DNA of 64,000 bases from assembly GCA_002840895.1 (NCBI GenBank), contig PHCZ01000004.1, positions 1-64,000 on the forward strand, read 5' to 3'. Origin of the DNA: Bacteroidetes bacterium HGW-Bacteroidetes-8. Lineage in GTDB: Bacteria > Bacteroidota > Bacteroidia > Bacteroidales > UBA932. This document shows, one piece after another, positions 33,079 to 46,800 of this stretch. The notes under the pieces are model-generated. The model did no database searches, was not told the DNA's origin, and saw only the letters and a program-made list of their open reading frames with translations. Position 1 is the first letter of the stretch. Each line of letters opens with the position of its first letter. The translations under genes were made by a program, and so were the position numbers.

Positions 33079-33921
33079 ATGAAGAAAAGAGAATATATTA
33101 CTATCGTTGAGGTGTTCAATAAAGAATTGGTAAAATTAGAGAGAGAGGATTTTTTGAGTTTGGATAAAATTCACGAAGCAATCATTATGTCAAGGCTAAA
33201 ATTGTCTAAACTTAAAAAATACACCATTTTACACCCTTTTGAAAACCAAGAAGAAGAAATAGCCTTTTTCAAAAACTACAAAGGATCAGTACTTTCAAGC
33301 CTTATTTATTATGAAGAAGTAAGGAATTTTGAAATTAACAGCCCGGAACTGTCAATTGCTTCAAAAAAAGAATACATACTCCGTCAGGAACAAAAAATCA
33401 AAAAGTTCTTTAAAAAGCACGATTCTTTGGTGCAATACATTTCTTTAAACCTCACGAATCTTGACCCAATATTTTATACATTGAAACCAATGAATGAATC
33501 CTGGTCAGTTTGTAACGAATCTTACCACACAGATCCTAGTTTCTATACCAATCACGATTTGCTTTTAGCTAAAATCCGGGCATTTAAAAAGTTACTGGGC
33601 TACTTAAAAACCAAATACAATGCAATTGACAATTTCCTGAAATACGGGACACCTTTATATCAACACTCAGATATAAAGTGGACCGGCTCAAAAACAGAAC
33701 TTGTTGAATTGATATATGGCCTGCACACAAGTAAAGTCATAAACAACGGAAAAACTGATATTAAAAAAATATCCCGGTTTTTCGAAAAAACGCTCGATGT
33801 GGATCTTAGCGATATCTATAAAATCTATTCCGAAATCAAAACAAGACAAAAAACCCCCACAAAATTCCTTGAAGAAATGACCATAAACCTACGGGAAGAA
33901 ATAGAAAAAACCTTCAGGTAA
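33079..33921 (+). CDS. RteC-family protein
   Basis: A 280-residue protein matching the RteC family, known from CTnDOT where RteC activates excision genes. Typical segments are KLSKLKKYTILHPFENQEEE, then FFKNYKGSVLSSLIYYEEVR and WTGSKTELVELIYGLHTSKV. It ends with KIYSEIKTRQKTPTKFLEEM. It appears complete. No tetracycline-resistance or rteA/B genes are present, so here it may be a stand-alone element regulator or a domesticated copy. The 3' flank holds the repeat ACACCCGACGTCCGGT, which recurs 19.8 kb downstream. Confidence 0.88.
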   Translation: MKKREYITIVEVFNKELVKLEREDFLSLDKIHEAIIMSRLKLSKLKKYTILHPFENQEEEIAFFKNYKGSVLSSLIYYEEVRNFEINSPELSIASKKEYILRQEQKIKKFFKKHDSLVQYISLNLTNLDPIFYTLKPMNESWSVCNESYHTDPSFYTNHDLLLAKIRAFKKLLGYLKTKYNAIDNFLKYGTPLYQHSDIKWTGSKTELVELIYGLHTSKVINNGKTDIKKISRFFEKTLDVDLSDIYKIYSEIKTRQKTPTKFLEEMTINLREEIEKTFR

Positions 33922-34638
33922 AAACACCCGACGTCCGGTGAGGTTACGAAAAAAATCCCCGCGCCTCGTCCTCCGAAAGTTTACTGAAGGAGGAAGCGGG
34001 AAATCTAAGATTCAACGAAGTTAAATCGAAGATTCAGCGAAGCTAATCTCTCCATTCAAACTCCAAATTCTCCAAATTCTCCAAACCTATCACTACTCTC
34101 TTATCATCCCGAAGATTTGAAAGAGGAGGAATCCCATCCAGTAGATTAAGGTTGGAACACGATTGTATCGTGTAGTTTACAATTCTTAAAGAGAAGCTCT
34201 TCGAAGTTTGCAACTTCGAAGTATTATGAGAAATCATTGTAGAGGTAAATATTATTAGAATTATATTATTTATTTCAACAGTCTGAATATCATTAAACTA
34301 CAAAAAAAACCATTATAATCTAATTGTTAAATTATAATTATTTTTAAGATTTTATTTGGTTTATTTTAACAAATTTACTTGTTTAGCAGTCCAAATAATT
34401 GCCGCCTAAGTTAAATTAGATTTAAACTCCCCAAGTTTAGAAAGTCTATACTTAATTAATACTATTAAAAGGCGACTTGCATGGTTTATTTTTCATCTTC
34501 TTTACATTTTTTTAAACTGTATCCTCGTTTATTTACCCAAAGAACACCATTGTTTTATGGTGTCATTTGTTCTTTAGATATTTCTCATTCCTTGAGTCTA
34601 TCTTATAAGCTAAGTTTTCAACCACCAACCCATTCCAT
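33922..34638. other. Gene-free region with repeats upstream of the T9SS-RHS operon
   Basis: It contains ACACCCGACGTCCGGT (33926-33941; second copy at 53696-53711) and a REP-like CGTCCTCCGAAAG..CTGAAGGAGGAAGCGG hairpin (33968-33999). There is also a CTTCGAAGTTTGCAACTTCGAAG inverted-repeat tract around 34198-34221 (quoted in parts: CTTCGAAG twice). The right half is AT-rich and should carry the promoter of the T9SS-RHS genes. I saw no reliable gene. Confidence 0.5.
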
Positions 34639-37600
34639 ATGTCATTAACCCACCGACCCCTGATTATTCTTATCGTTCTATTTTTTTCTTTACACCTTGC
34701 CGGTCAAACCACTTCCATCATACCAGGTGGTGTTCCTGGCACTGAAGCTTGGTATATAGCTGAGAAAGAAGATTTAAATACTGGAATTTTTCAGAATTTC
34801 AGTCAAAGAGACATTCAGTTCATTCCCTTTGGAATATATGATCAAAAGCTCTTAAATTTTAACCCTACGATTTCTATCAAAGAAAATGAGTTCTATTTAA
34901 AATACAATACTGAACTTGAAAGTACCCCCAACCGCAATTTCATGATTGTTTCAGTACCTGGTGATACACAAAATTCATATCCCCTTTTTGGAAACGCATT
35001 CAATGAAAACGTACCAACAGATCTTTTGGATTCATTGAGCAGGAATACTTTTGTAATTGAAACCCAGCAAGGGTTTGCAAGTTCTATGAAGACAAACTTC
35101 TCCCAGCATCAAAATGCCCATGTTTATAATTATAGTTGGAGCCATTATAATATAGAGAAAAAGTTTAAAAGTTATGGTTTAGAAGGTGAAACGAGCATCT
35201 TTATAGCCCGTAACATGCAAAACCCTGAACTTGATCCAAGTGGTTTGTTTACAGGTTACATACCGGAATTTATTGTATTTGACAGGTACCTTACCAAAAA
35301 CGAGCTTAACCGTGTGGAGTCATATCTTTCTTTAAAATATGGTATTACCAAATGGAATACAGATCATTATAGGGATTCCGGCAACAAGATATACTGGAAT
35401 AAAGGGAACAATGAATTGTTTGGCAATAGAATATTTGGTATTGGAAGGGACCATATTTCCGGACTTAATCAATTGCAATGTGAAAGTGTCCATGCAACAG
35501 GGTTTCTGGTGGCCGCAACCCACGAAATTTTAGAAACCAATGCGATGGTGCAGGACAGTGTTGAGATTACCGACAAAAATTTTCTAGTGTTTGGGGACAA
35601 TGGTTTGACGGGGTTGAAAGAGCCCAATTCACAGGGTTTACATCAAATGAACAGGGTATGGCTTGCCCAGGTTACAGGGGATTCAATAAAGGATGTCCCA
35701 ATACACTTGCGGTTGGAACTAAATACGGTATTTCCTGATCAATTTTTGGAGGGTATTGCTGGAGGTATTTATAAAGTATGGATGCTACGGGATCCCTATG
35801 TCAATAATGGCTCTATTTCGGAGTTTGATAACGGGAATATTGAATATGCCACGCATAGTAATTTGGAAATTTTACCCAATGGTAAGATATATGCCCATTT
35901 CAATGAGATTTATTTTGATTCAGATACGAATAATTTTGACCAGTTTACTTTTGGTGTTGGACCTGAAATGTTGGTACAGGTACGTTATTCCCAATGGCAA
36001 TGTGTAGGCCAGTGTTTTGATATTGAAATCTTGATTACAGGAGGGACGCCCCCTTACACCGTTACTTTAACTGATGAAATGGATAACCCGGTAACCGTAA
36101 CATTTGATCAAGTCCTTACAGATTTAAACGAAGCATATACCTATACGGCAAATGTGTGTGTCGGTGAATACACGGTAGAAGTTGTAGATGACAATAATGC
36201 GAGTACTGAGTATAGTTTTAGTGTTGAAGCACTTAATTATACATTGGACTTAGGGCCCGATCAGTTTTTTTCTGAAATTCTAACAGAAATAGAGCTAAAT
36301 GCCGGGGCAGGGATTAATGATCCAGATGCTATATATCAGTGGTTTTTTAATGGGGAAGAGATTGCTCATGATGAGAGCATCTTGATAGCTACCGAAGCTG
36401 GCAATTATAGTGTAATTGTAACTACTTCCGACATGGCTTGCCAATTGGAAGATGATATCAATTTGGGGTATCAGTTAAATGGAACTGTAACCTATCACTT
36501 TATTTGCAGTGAAGCGTTGAGTTATTTAAGTATTGAAGTGAGTGATGGGATCCCCCCGTATCAAACACATATATATGGGATAGATAATCCTTTGGATGTT
36601 ACCCTCACCCATGGCCCCACTGAAACTTATTATGGCATTGCCGCAGGAACTTATTTGGTAACGGTTTCTGATAGTGCAGGTTCTTTTTTTGAGGTAAATA
36701 TTGTTATTGATGGAACACAAAGCCCTGTCTTGAGCTTGGGCCCCGATGCCACTTTAAGTTCCTCACAACCCAGTATCACGTTGGATGCAACTATTCCTTT
36801 TGGCACCAACCCCAATCACATTTACGAATGGTTCCATAATGGTTTGCCAACCGGGGAAAGCACCCCTCAAATTACAGTAGATGTGCCGGGGGAATATAGT
36901 GTAATTGCAATAGACCCTGAAGATCAATGTGAGGTGGAGGCAAATATAATGATCGATTATTTATTGGAAGTTACCATAATTCCAAGTAGCGAATGCGAAG
37001 AGAACTCAAATTTCATAGAAATAAATATTGATTTTGGATATCAAAATTACATAACAGAAGTATTTGGTGATTTAGGATACTATTTTACGTCTGAGCATAG
37101 TGGCAACTATACAGTATACGAATTGCCTGTGGACGAGTATTTGGTAAGGGTAACCGATAATTACGGCAATGGCCAAGTTTTTGAAGAAACTGTTGTGTTT
37201 ACAGAACTGGAACTGGATATTTATTCCCAGCTCATTGATATATGTGAGGATTGCACTGGTCAACCTTGTGAAATGAATGAGACAAATTGCGGTAATGATA
37301 TCCCCTTGATTGATTTTGGGTGCACTGTCAGTTCAACTTTTACATTAGATGCATCTCTTTTGATCCAAACGGGACAGAATGTTGATTATGAATGGTTTAT
37401 ATGGGATGATTTAATTGCAACCCAATCGGAATTAACATTTGCTGTTTCTTCTGATTGTCACTTTATTTATGAAAATAATAACGCTTGTAATAGTAACTAT
37501 GTATATACGGTTATAATAACAGATACTGTAACTGGTTGCAGTGTCTCACAGCAGTTTGCTACCAAAAGATGGTGTCCAATACTCTCTGAAAATTTATCTC

Positions 37601-37857
37601 CAAAAACATACAACTCTTTAGTCTATCCGAACCCGGGAGACACGTCTGTCACATTTTATTATGAAGTAAGTTCCAATGTTGCATTTGGGGGAACTGTGGA
37701 GGTTTTCAATGTCACGGGCCAAATACTTTATTCCAATACCATAGACGGGAATACCCAGTTTGTACTTCCATATACCATATCTACTTCAGGGACTTATTTT
37801 ATAAGAACAACCACTACAGATGGGACCGTTCTTGTTGACAGAGTAATTATTAAATAA
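34639..37857 (+). CDS. T9SS-sorted extracellular protein next to the RHS toxin
   Basis: A 1072-residue exported protein. The signal peptide is PLIILIVLFFSLHLAGQ. The N-terminal third contains a lectin/LamG-like segment and the motif RVESYLSLKYGITKWNTDHY, common in flavobacterial surface proteins. The middle consists of repeated Ig/SprB-like units with 'LGPD..L....YQWFFNGE' patterns (about residues 530-830). The C-terminus is a T9SS type A sorting domain: VYPNPGDTSVTFYYEV then GTYFIRTTTTDGTVLVDRVI. It is encoded 17 nt before the giant RHS gene, so the two are probably co-transcribed. It may display or help secrete the RHS protein (inference). Confidence 0.87.
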   Translation: MSLTHRPLIILIVLFFSLHLAGQTTSIIPGGVPGTEAWYIAEKEDLNTGIFQNFSQRDIQFIPFGIYDQKLLNFNPTISIKENEFYLKYNTELESTPNRNFMIVSVPGDTQNSYPLFGNAFNENVPTDLLDSLSRNTFVIETQQGFASSMKTNFSQHQNAHVYNYSWSHYNIEKKFKSYGLEGETSIFIARNMQNPELDPSGLFTGYIPEFIVFDRYLTKNELNRVESYLSLKYGITKWNTDHYRDSGNKIYWNKGNNELFGNRIFGIGRDHISGLNQLQCESVHATGFLVAATHEILETNAMVQDSVEITDKNFLVFGDNGLTGLKEPNSQGLHQMNRVWLAQVTGDSIKDVPIHLRLELNTVFPDQFLEGIAGGIYKVWMLRDPYVNNGSISEFDNGNIEYATHSNLEILPNGKIYAHFNEIYFDSDTNNFDQFTFGVGPEMLVQVRYSQWQCVGQCFDIEILITGGTPPYTVTLTDEMDNPVTVTFDQVLTDLNEAYTYTANVCVGEYTVEVVDDNNASTEYSFSVEALNYTLDLGPDQFFSEILTEIELNAGAGINDPDAIYQWFFNGEEIAHDESILIATEAGNYSVIVTTSDMACQLEDDINLGYQLNGTVTYHFICSEALSYLSIEVSDGIPPYQTHIYGIDNPLDVTLTHGPTETYYGIAAGTYLVTVSDSAGSFFEVNIVIDGTQSPVLSLGPDATLSSSQPSITLDATIPFGTNPNHIYEWFHNGLPTGESTPQITVDVPGEYSVIAIDPEDQCEVEANIMIDYLLEVTIIPSSECEENSNFIEINIDFGYQNYITEVFGDLGYYFTSEHSGNYTVYELPVDEYLVRVTDNYGNGQVFEETVVFTELELDIYSQLIDICEDCTGQPCEMNETNCGNDIPLIDFGCTVSSTFTLDASLLIQTGQNVDYEWFIWDDLIATQSELTFAVSSDCHFIYENNNACNSNYVYTVIITDTVTGCSVSQQFATKRWCPILSENLSPKTYNSLVYPNPGDTSVTFYYEVSSNVAFGGTVEVFNVTGQILYSNTIDGNTQFVLPYTISTSGTYFIRTTTTDGTVLVDRVIIK

Positions 37858-37874
37858 CCAAACAAACCACCTAT

Positions 37875-40800
37875 ATGCCTTTTAACGTATTCAAAACATT
37901 GAGAAAACCAGGTTATACAAATTTTTTAATTGCCGGTCTGATGAGCAATTTAATGGTATTTGCTGAACCGGTACAAAGAGCAAGTTCAAACCTTCTAATC
38001 GAGAAAAATTTTCGCATTCATTTCCATAAAAACACGTTTCATAAGCCCGAAGCTGATACCTACACTATTGAACCGGTAGAGGGTACTTTAAAAACCGTGG
38101 AAAACAATGTAAATCCTGATAAGCCCAGGACTACTGTTAAGAGTTCAAAAGAGAATGAGTCTTTATCAACGAATTCAAATTTAAAAAGAAAAGCACCACA
38201 GCAGACCCAAAACAATACTTTTAATGATCTAAGTGAATACTTTGTTTTTTATGCCAAAGAGGAACAAGGCAAAATTGGGATTGAAGAGGTGTTTTATCCT
38301 GAAAACCCCCATGATAATTTCTTCACTATTTTTATTCCTGAAAATATTTCAATCGACAACCACGATGTGATCCTGTCCTATGATTTATTTGGTTTGAATG
38401 AGGCAGCCAATACCACAAAAAGCATAAACGGTAACGAGGCATATGGTGGAAAAATCATTACAAAAGACAATGCATGGAAAGAAGTGCAAGAGCAAATCCA
38501 TCCGACCCATTTAAAGCAAGGGCACAATGAGATATTCTTCACGCGACGGGCGGATATCCCTTATTCCTATTTTATTAAAAATGTGAAGTTGACCCTTGTT
38601 GAAAAAAAGGATGCCCCTATCACATTGGTAACGGCCAAAGCAATCCACAACAACAATCAGGTGTATATTGTAGGTACTTCAACATTAAATACCAACGGGG
38701 CAATTACAATTGCAGGTAAAACGGTACCCGTCAAAAATGGGGTTATTGATTATTTTCTAAATATTGAAAATTTAGAAGGTGAAAAACTTACTGTACAATA
38801 TCAGGAAGAGGGAATGATTAACAGTTATCATCATCCTGTCACAGCTGAAGAAACAGATTTAGAGGAAATCATTTTTCAAGATGAATTTTTAACACAATCC
38901 AAACTTTTTGGTTTGAACACACCCAGCACTGACTTTCAATTTCAGTCCGTCACCATAGAAACAAACTACAAAGAGTATTTTAAAGATAATGCAGCAATTT
39001 TGGTCCAAGGCTTGAATTTTAAAGACATGAAGCCCTTGAACCAGGATTTGGTCAATGTCACTTCAGGCGTATATGAAGCATACAGGGTTACCGGTACTCA
39101 AATAGAAGATACGGCATCTGTTAAAATGCACCTTGAATTTGATGAACAACTGATACCCACAGGGTATACTGCTAAAGACATCCGCACTTTTTATTATGAT
39201 GCCAGTGCTCGCAACTGGAAAGCGTTGCCACTTGAATCCCTAAAAATGGAAGGCAACAGTGTCGTGTCAATGGTTACTGACCCCGGAGGGGAAACTGATT
39301 ATATCAACGGAATCATTAAAGTATCTGAAAGCCCGGAGACTTCCAATTTTGTCCCAACAGCAATGAGTGATATAGAATTTGCAAACCCTTCCCAAGGGGT
39401 TGTAAGCATCCCACCGCCTTCCCCTAACAATATGGGTGCTGCAAGCACCAGTTTTCCCATTAAGTTGCCTCCCGGCAGAAATGGCCTGCAACCTTCCCTA
39501 GAAGTTGCCTACAACAGTGAGGGTGGAAACGGTTGGATGGGAATGGGATGGGATATCCAAACACCTGCTATTAATGTGAACACAAAATGGGGAATCCCCT
39601 TTTTTGATCCAACCTATGAATCTGAGGTTTATAGCTTAAACGGCCAGGATTTGGTTTTTAAACTAGGTGAAAGTGAATATACATCACCTCATAGAATCAA
39701 TCAGGATATTAGTCGTGGGACTGCGGAAAAGCAGTTTTATTTGCGAAAAGAAGGGAGTTATAATTCTATTGTCCGTAAAGGTTCAAGCCCTCAAAATTAT
39801 TGGTGGGAAGTTACCGATAAATATGGCAATAAAAGTTTTTACGGGGGGTATCAGGGAAGTGTTGTTGATAATGCTGTCATTAAAGATGGAGAAGGAAGGA
39901 TTGCCCACTGGGCAATATACCGACAAGAGGATCCCTATGGCAACTATATTAAGTACACCTATGATAAAGATGAAGTTATGCTCGGTCTCACTATCTCTGC
40001 TCAGGAGTTTTACCTTTCAAAGATAGAGTATACTTTGGCCACTGGGGTAAATAAAAATTATGAGGTTAATTTTAAACGGAATCAATATAGTGTAGGGCAA
40101 CCCACTTCATCTTTAGAAAGAAAAGATATAAGTACCAATGCCCGTTATGGTTTACTGCAAATTACCAAAGACCTGTTGACCGAAATTGAAGTGGCCTATT
40201 TTGATGGCTTTCAAAAACAGACCATCCGCACCTATCGTTTTGATTATGCGGAAGGGGATTTTAAAAAACAGCTTCTTACTAGGATCTCAGAGTTTGATAC
40301 CCAAGGGAATCTTTTTTATTCAAATACCATGGAGTATTTTGTATTAAACAATGGGCCTCTGATAAACAATACCGAAACATTATGGAGCGGGAACAGTGAA
40401 ACCATTTCATCCACGCTTCATAATATAGCTACAGGCGGTTTTGGGGATAATATTCCCAAAGGATCTGCTTTGGGGACAAATACCTCTAAAGGGAGTTCTT
40501 TTGGGTTAAGGGCCGGTCTTGGGCTTGGGACTAATTTTACAAGTGTTGCAAACACCATCGGGGGTTCTTATAATTACAGTAGGAATGAACAAACCACACG
40601 CATAAGTTTTATCGATATCAATGGTGATGGCCTCCCTGATAAAGTGTATTACAATAATAATGGGGGGGTTTATTACAGGCCCAATACCGGTGAAGGATTT
40701 GGGAATTTAATGCTCGTGGATGGAGCCACGAGTCTGGACAAATCCATATCCAAATCACACGGAACGGGTTATGATGCCAATCTTCTTGGTCTTATTGGTG

Positions 40801-43800
40801 TGGGTAAAAGCAGAAGCAAAACCAAAACCACTACCAACCATTATTTTGTCGACTTTAATGGCGACGGCTTGCCCGACCTCTTAAGTAACAATAGGGTCAA
40901 ATTCAATATCACCCAGGAGAACAGTGATTATACATTAAGATCATTTGATGATTATGGCGTGAATGATACTGAGAACCCTATCGTTTCAGGGGCTATTGAC
41001 CCTGCTTTACTGGAGTATTTGCAACTTGAATCAATGGATGAATTGCGTGAACAGCATTCCCAATTTGATCATGTAAAGGTTTGGCGTGCCCCTTATAAGG
41101 GAACTGTAAATATTGCGAGCCAAGCAAAATTAATAGCTAAAAATATAGATGCCGATAACAATGAGAATAAGTTTAGGTTAACCATTGAGCGGGCAGGTAG
41201 CCAACAAACCACTGGAACAACAACTCCACTTGGTAATGCAATACAATTAGAGAGTCTAACAGGCCCTGCTACAACAATTAATGAGAATAATGTTTCAGTG
41301 AATAAAGGGGAGTACCTGTTTTTCAGGGTTCATAATTTAGGATATGGATATGGAGGTGAAGTGGAATGGAACCCTACCATCACCTATACTTCAACAGATA
41401 ACTTCCCGTATACCACCCACGATGATGAAAACGGGAAATTGATGAATGTTTTTGAAGCGGAAGGGGATTTTATCATGAACAATGATTTAAGTTGGGGCCC
41501 TCATCAAAATGATGTATCCGTCTTACTAGATTTTAACATCTCCATAAACGAGTTAAATGCTATTGATTTATCAGATGACATTCATTTTAAAATAAAAAAG
41601 TACCAGGTTGACCTTGATGATGGTTCAGTACAGTTGACCAATACATGGACCTTGAGTTACGATCATATAAATTCATCTCTATCGGGAGCCACCGGAACCT
41701 TTACTACCAACGTTGATGCAACAAACAGTAATTTTGTATTTAGTTTTGAAGCAGAAAGCGATTCAAATATAGCCTGGGATGAAATAAACTGGAAACCTGT
41801 GGTCAGTGGTGAAAATACAGGGATGGCCAACCCGCCCGTCAATTATAAGATATATGATGATAACGTGAATGAAGAAAAATACTGGTTCAATGCCAACCAA
41901 CTTATCGATCCTATTATTGACCCACAGGTGCCCGGGGATGAACAGAACCCTTTTATGGAATTAAAACACAATATGTTTGACCTGGATCATACAAATTTAT
42001 TGAATACTTATTTCAATGAGGATGAACCACTTCCCGTGAAGATAAATTGGGTGGTGAAGAAGAAAGAGGGAAATCTGACCCAAGTGCTTCATAGAGAAAC
42101 ATTCTATCTTCAGGCTGAATTAGTTGGCACTTGGGTTCCAGTTTGGGTGTATATATTTACAAAAGAAGCCGACCCAACATCTGATCAAATAAACCCTGCA
42201 ACAGATACGGAATATTTTCAATATCCCATAAGTAAAGAAGATATAGAAGCTATATACAATACTCCCGGAAGCAGGCTTTACTCGGCATTCTATATTGACA
42301 ATAAAAACTTTGGCAAGAACAATGCAACATCCACCACCTTGAGTTTGCACCCGGATATTCAAGGTGTTTCCTTTACGCCCATTTCAGTTCAAAAAACATT
42401 TCATTCCATAAGCCCTTCCTTTTATGGGATACCTTACCGTGGATGGGGACAGTTTTTGTACAATGGGGGACTGGCATTTGAATACAATGAAGAAGGAGAA
42501 ATCACCAATCCTGGTTCTCCCGATGTATTTGATGGCAATATTGACATGAGCGTATTTGATTTTGATGGTGATCCGGAGGGGTTACAAGATGAAATTGACA
42601 ATGCTGACCCTGAAGATATGACCCTTAACGGCGAAAACATCCGGTATACCTTTTATTCACAGGACCAACCTGATCAGATGTTTGAAAACCCATCAATTAT
42701 AACCGCAAAATATGGTTATAACTTAGATGGTGATCTTACTTCGACCGTTGGGCGTTTTGGGGAAAGCAACTTACACGACCTCTTTCTCACGGCAAGCGAT
42801 TTAATTGACGGGACGGCAGGTGTGGTTGTGGGGTTCAAACAACTTAGTGAATCCAAAGGAAAAGCAAAATCGGGGAACATTGGTACTGTGAGCGGTACCG
42901 TTAGTGAGGCCAAGTCTGTTGTTCTGAACCAATACATTGACTTAAACGGGGACCGTTACCCCGATATAATCACAGGAGGTAAAATACAGTACACAAATTT
43001 GCGTGGGGGCTTGTCGGGCACTACTTTAAACAATGAGAATGTATTTGTTTCAGGGAGCTTCAATGAAGATAATACCCATGGGGTTACCATTTCAGGCATG
43101 AACCCTAAATCGGACCAAGGGAAAAGCCAAAAAAACCCCATAATATCAAATATCAGTGCGGGTATTAATACCGGTGATGGTAGCACATCTAATGTAAAGC
43201 AATGGACGGATATGAACGGTGATGGTTTGCCGGATCAAGTACTTATTGAGGATCATGCAGTCAAAGTACGGCTTAACGTAGGTTATGGTTCTTTCACAGA
43301 AGAAATGATTCCTTGGGGAAGTGGGTATGGCACCCTGCTGACCAGTGAAAGGGACAATTTAGGTTTGGGTGCGCCCCTTCCCATTTCAGCATCCTTTGCT
43401 GCCGGTTTTGGTGGCGGGCAAAGTACCTCTGCGATGAATACTTTATTAACTGATGTGAATGGTGATGGATTGCCCGATTTGGTTATTAGAACCCAAAATG
43501 GATTTGAGTATTATCTAAACACAGGAACAGGGTTTGACGATGTTCCGCAACCATTTTATGGGGGCGGTGAAGTAGAAGAAGACGTTTCTGTCTCGGGGAA
43601 TGTTTATGCTTCATTTACCACAGGTTTTATGATCCCAATACCTTTTGCACCAATAAAAGTGACCTTTACACCCTCTTTTGGTTTGAATGCAGCATTTGGC
43701 GAAAAAAGGGTTACCGTACAAGATATCAATGGTGACGGTTTGCCGGATATTTTAACCGGTGAAGATGACAATGCATCTGTTTCAGCACGGCTAAACCAAG

Positions 43801-46800
43801 TGGGGAAAAACAATTTGCTCTACAAAGTCAATACGCCCTTGGGTGGCAGTTGGGAAGTGGATTATGAATTGACTGAGAATACCTATGATTTACCCCATAG
43901 CAAATGGGTGATGAAGAAAATCATAACCCATGATGGATTTACACAGGAAGCAGCACCCACTTTTGATGAAACCTTGACAACCATCGTATATGATAAAGGG
44001 AAGCATGATCGGCGGGAGCGTGAGTTTTTAGGCTTTGAAACCCTGAGAGTGGAACAACGCCATCCCTCATTGGAGGTGGTCTACAGGTATACTGAAAAAA
44101 AATACCACAATACCAGCTATTATCTCAAAGGTGCTGTTAAAGAGACAGCAGTTTACACAGATGCCGATGAGATACTATCGTTAACAAGGATGTTTTATAA
44201 CCTCCTGAACCCTGACACCCCTGTTGTTGAAACCAATGTCAACATCGATGCTGTATATCAGCAACCTTTATCGGGTGACCCTGACTATAGCCGTTTGCTT
44301 GCGGTTCCAGTGAAAACCATCACAACCAGTTTTGAGGATGGGCAAAACCTCAATTTGGTCCAGTTATTCAGTGAATATGACGGTCAAGGGAACATTACCA
44401 GCTACCATAATAATGGAAGCACTTTTGAGGACGCCTACCGCACTGAAATTGAATATGAAGATGTAGGTTACCCGGGCTTGCCCACAAAAATAAGTGTCTT
44501 TAAAAACCAAAGCAACGAGTTGTTGCGGGAACGGGAAGCTGTATATAATTCCTTTGGGAAATTACACCGTATTATTATAAACTTGGGAGACAATGAAACC
44601 AATAATGTTGAATTTGCTTACGATTCCTATGGAAACACCACCCAAGTAAAGCAATTGGATAATTTGGGGGCATTGGGCGGTTATTTTATACAAACCATCG
44701 GGTATGATACCGAAGTGAAAACCTATCCTGTGAGTTTTTCCGATTCTTTTAACCAACAATCAAGTTCAGTATACAATTTTTTATTCGGTGTGCCGGTATA
44801 TGTTACGGACATGAACGGGAACTCCATGCGCACGCGCTTAGACAACAGGGGAAGGGTGATAGAGGTCACCGGGCCCTATGAACTGCCAAACGGGTGGACC
44901 ATCAGAAATGAATATAAAGGGGAAGACCCCGTTCACGTTCAAATAGGGAGTGCAGGCCCCAATGATTATATGATCAGCAACGCCCAGGGCAGTTTTGTGG
45001 CAGCAGAACCCGGTACCTTGCCATTGAACAACGCACAGCATCATGCCGTGACCCGGCATTTTGATCCGGACAATGCACTAAATGAGATATTAACCGTGAG
45101 TATTGTGGATGGCTTTGGTCAGGCAATCCAGCTTAAAAAGACCCACAATTCAGACGCAATGAAATGGCTTGTAAGCGGTTATGAAGAAAAAGACGCTTAT
45201 GGCAGGGTATTGAAAAGCTTCCTGCCGGTTGTACAAAATACTTATCCTACCAACTTGCATATCCTCTCAGGAGCTGATACAGGTTATTATGCTCAAAGTT
45301 TAAATAATCTTCCAGCTGTAGAAATGGAATATGATCAGCGTGACAGGCAATTGTTTGTCAAACAGCCCGGGGAACAACTACAAACCTATTTTGAATATGC
45401 CATTGTTGACGGGATGTTCAGCACGCGGGTTACCAATGAGAATACTTTTGGTCAGGATCAGGTACAGGAATCATTCACCGATGTTAGGGGCAGGAAACGA
45501 AAAGTGGTACAAAACAACGAAATCACGACACAGTTTTATTACAATGCCATTAACGAGCTCATCAAGGTAAAAAACACCAAGGGTTATGAAACTGTATATG
45601 AGTATGATTTGGCCGGCAGACGTATTCTGGAGAAGCATCCTGATAGGGGCATTACCTCTTACACCTATAACAACGCCGGGGCCTTAACCGAGAAGAAAAC
45701 CGCAAACCTTTCACAACCCAATCAGACCGGTGTGATCACATACCAATACAACTATCACAGGCTCACCGAAATAAATTACCCACATCATCCTGAAAATGAT
45801 GTCAAGTACACCTATGGAAGTGCTTTGACCTCAGGGCCGGACGATTATAACATTGGTCGATTGATAATGCAGGAAGATGCCACGGGCATACAACAGTTTG
45901 AATACGGAAAACTAGGAGAGCTCATTGAGACTATACGGGGAGTTGCCGTGGCCGGAAAGCTGTCCTACTGGTTCAAAACAGAATGGATTTATGACAGCTG
46001 GAACCGTATCAGTAAAATATACTATCCTGATGGTGAAACCGTAGATTACCAATATGATAAAGCCGGACAGCTTAATAACATAGCAAGGGATATACCCGGG
46101 GTAAACGCTCCACGTTACATTGTGGAAAATATCACCTATACAGATTATGGTGAGCGCGCCAGTATCCTTTATGGCAATGGCACACAAACCACGTATGATT
46201 ATGACATACGCCGGCGTATGAATGCTGTTTCGCACAATTTTAATTCTTTCAATATTGAAAAGGAATATTCCTATGACGTTTTAAGTAATATTTTAAATAT
46301 TGAAACCGTTAACAGCACCAGTCCTATATCAGGAACGTTGGGTGGCCCTGTTAACCATACATATAAATATGATGATTACAACAGGCTGATAGAGGCCAAC
46401 GGGTCTTATGTAGGTCCCGGCGATGTCACCCCGGAGCTCTTGAGGCACGAGTATACCCTGGATATGCTCTATGATGTGGATCATACCATTTTAAGCAAAA
46501 AACAAACCCATATAAAGGGCGCAATAAACAGCCTAAATGATCCTATCAATCAAGTGATCCCGGTAATGACCACCTCTTATGACCTGGAGTATGACGGGTA
46601 TGCCAGTGGCAGTCAGGTGGCAGGTGATTACAACTATGTACAGCCCCATGCACCCCGTGAAATCACCGAGTTGCCCAATCACGACTACAATGATGACCCT
46701 AATGATCCCCGCATCAAACGCCAGCTTGTTGATTATGACGCAAATGGTAATATGGTATCAACCACACAACGTGTGAGTGACCCTAATGAGCCCACGGGCA

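Noticed and set aside
34043-34237. 64-residue minus-strand frame with SLRIVNYTIQSCSNLNLLDG
   Set aside because: Lies in a repeat-rich intergenic region, low-complexity Asn/Leu/Ser composition, no conserved pattern.
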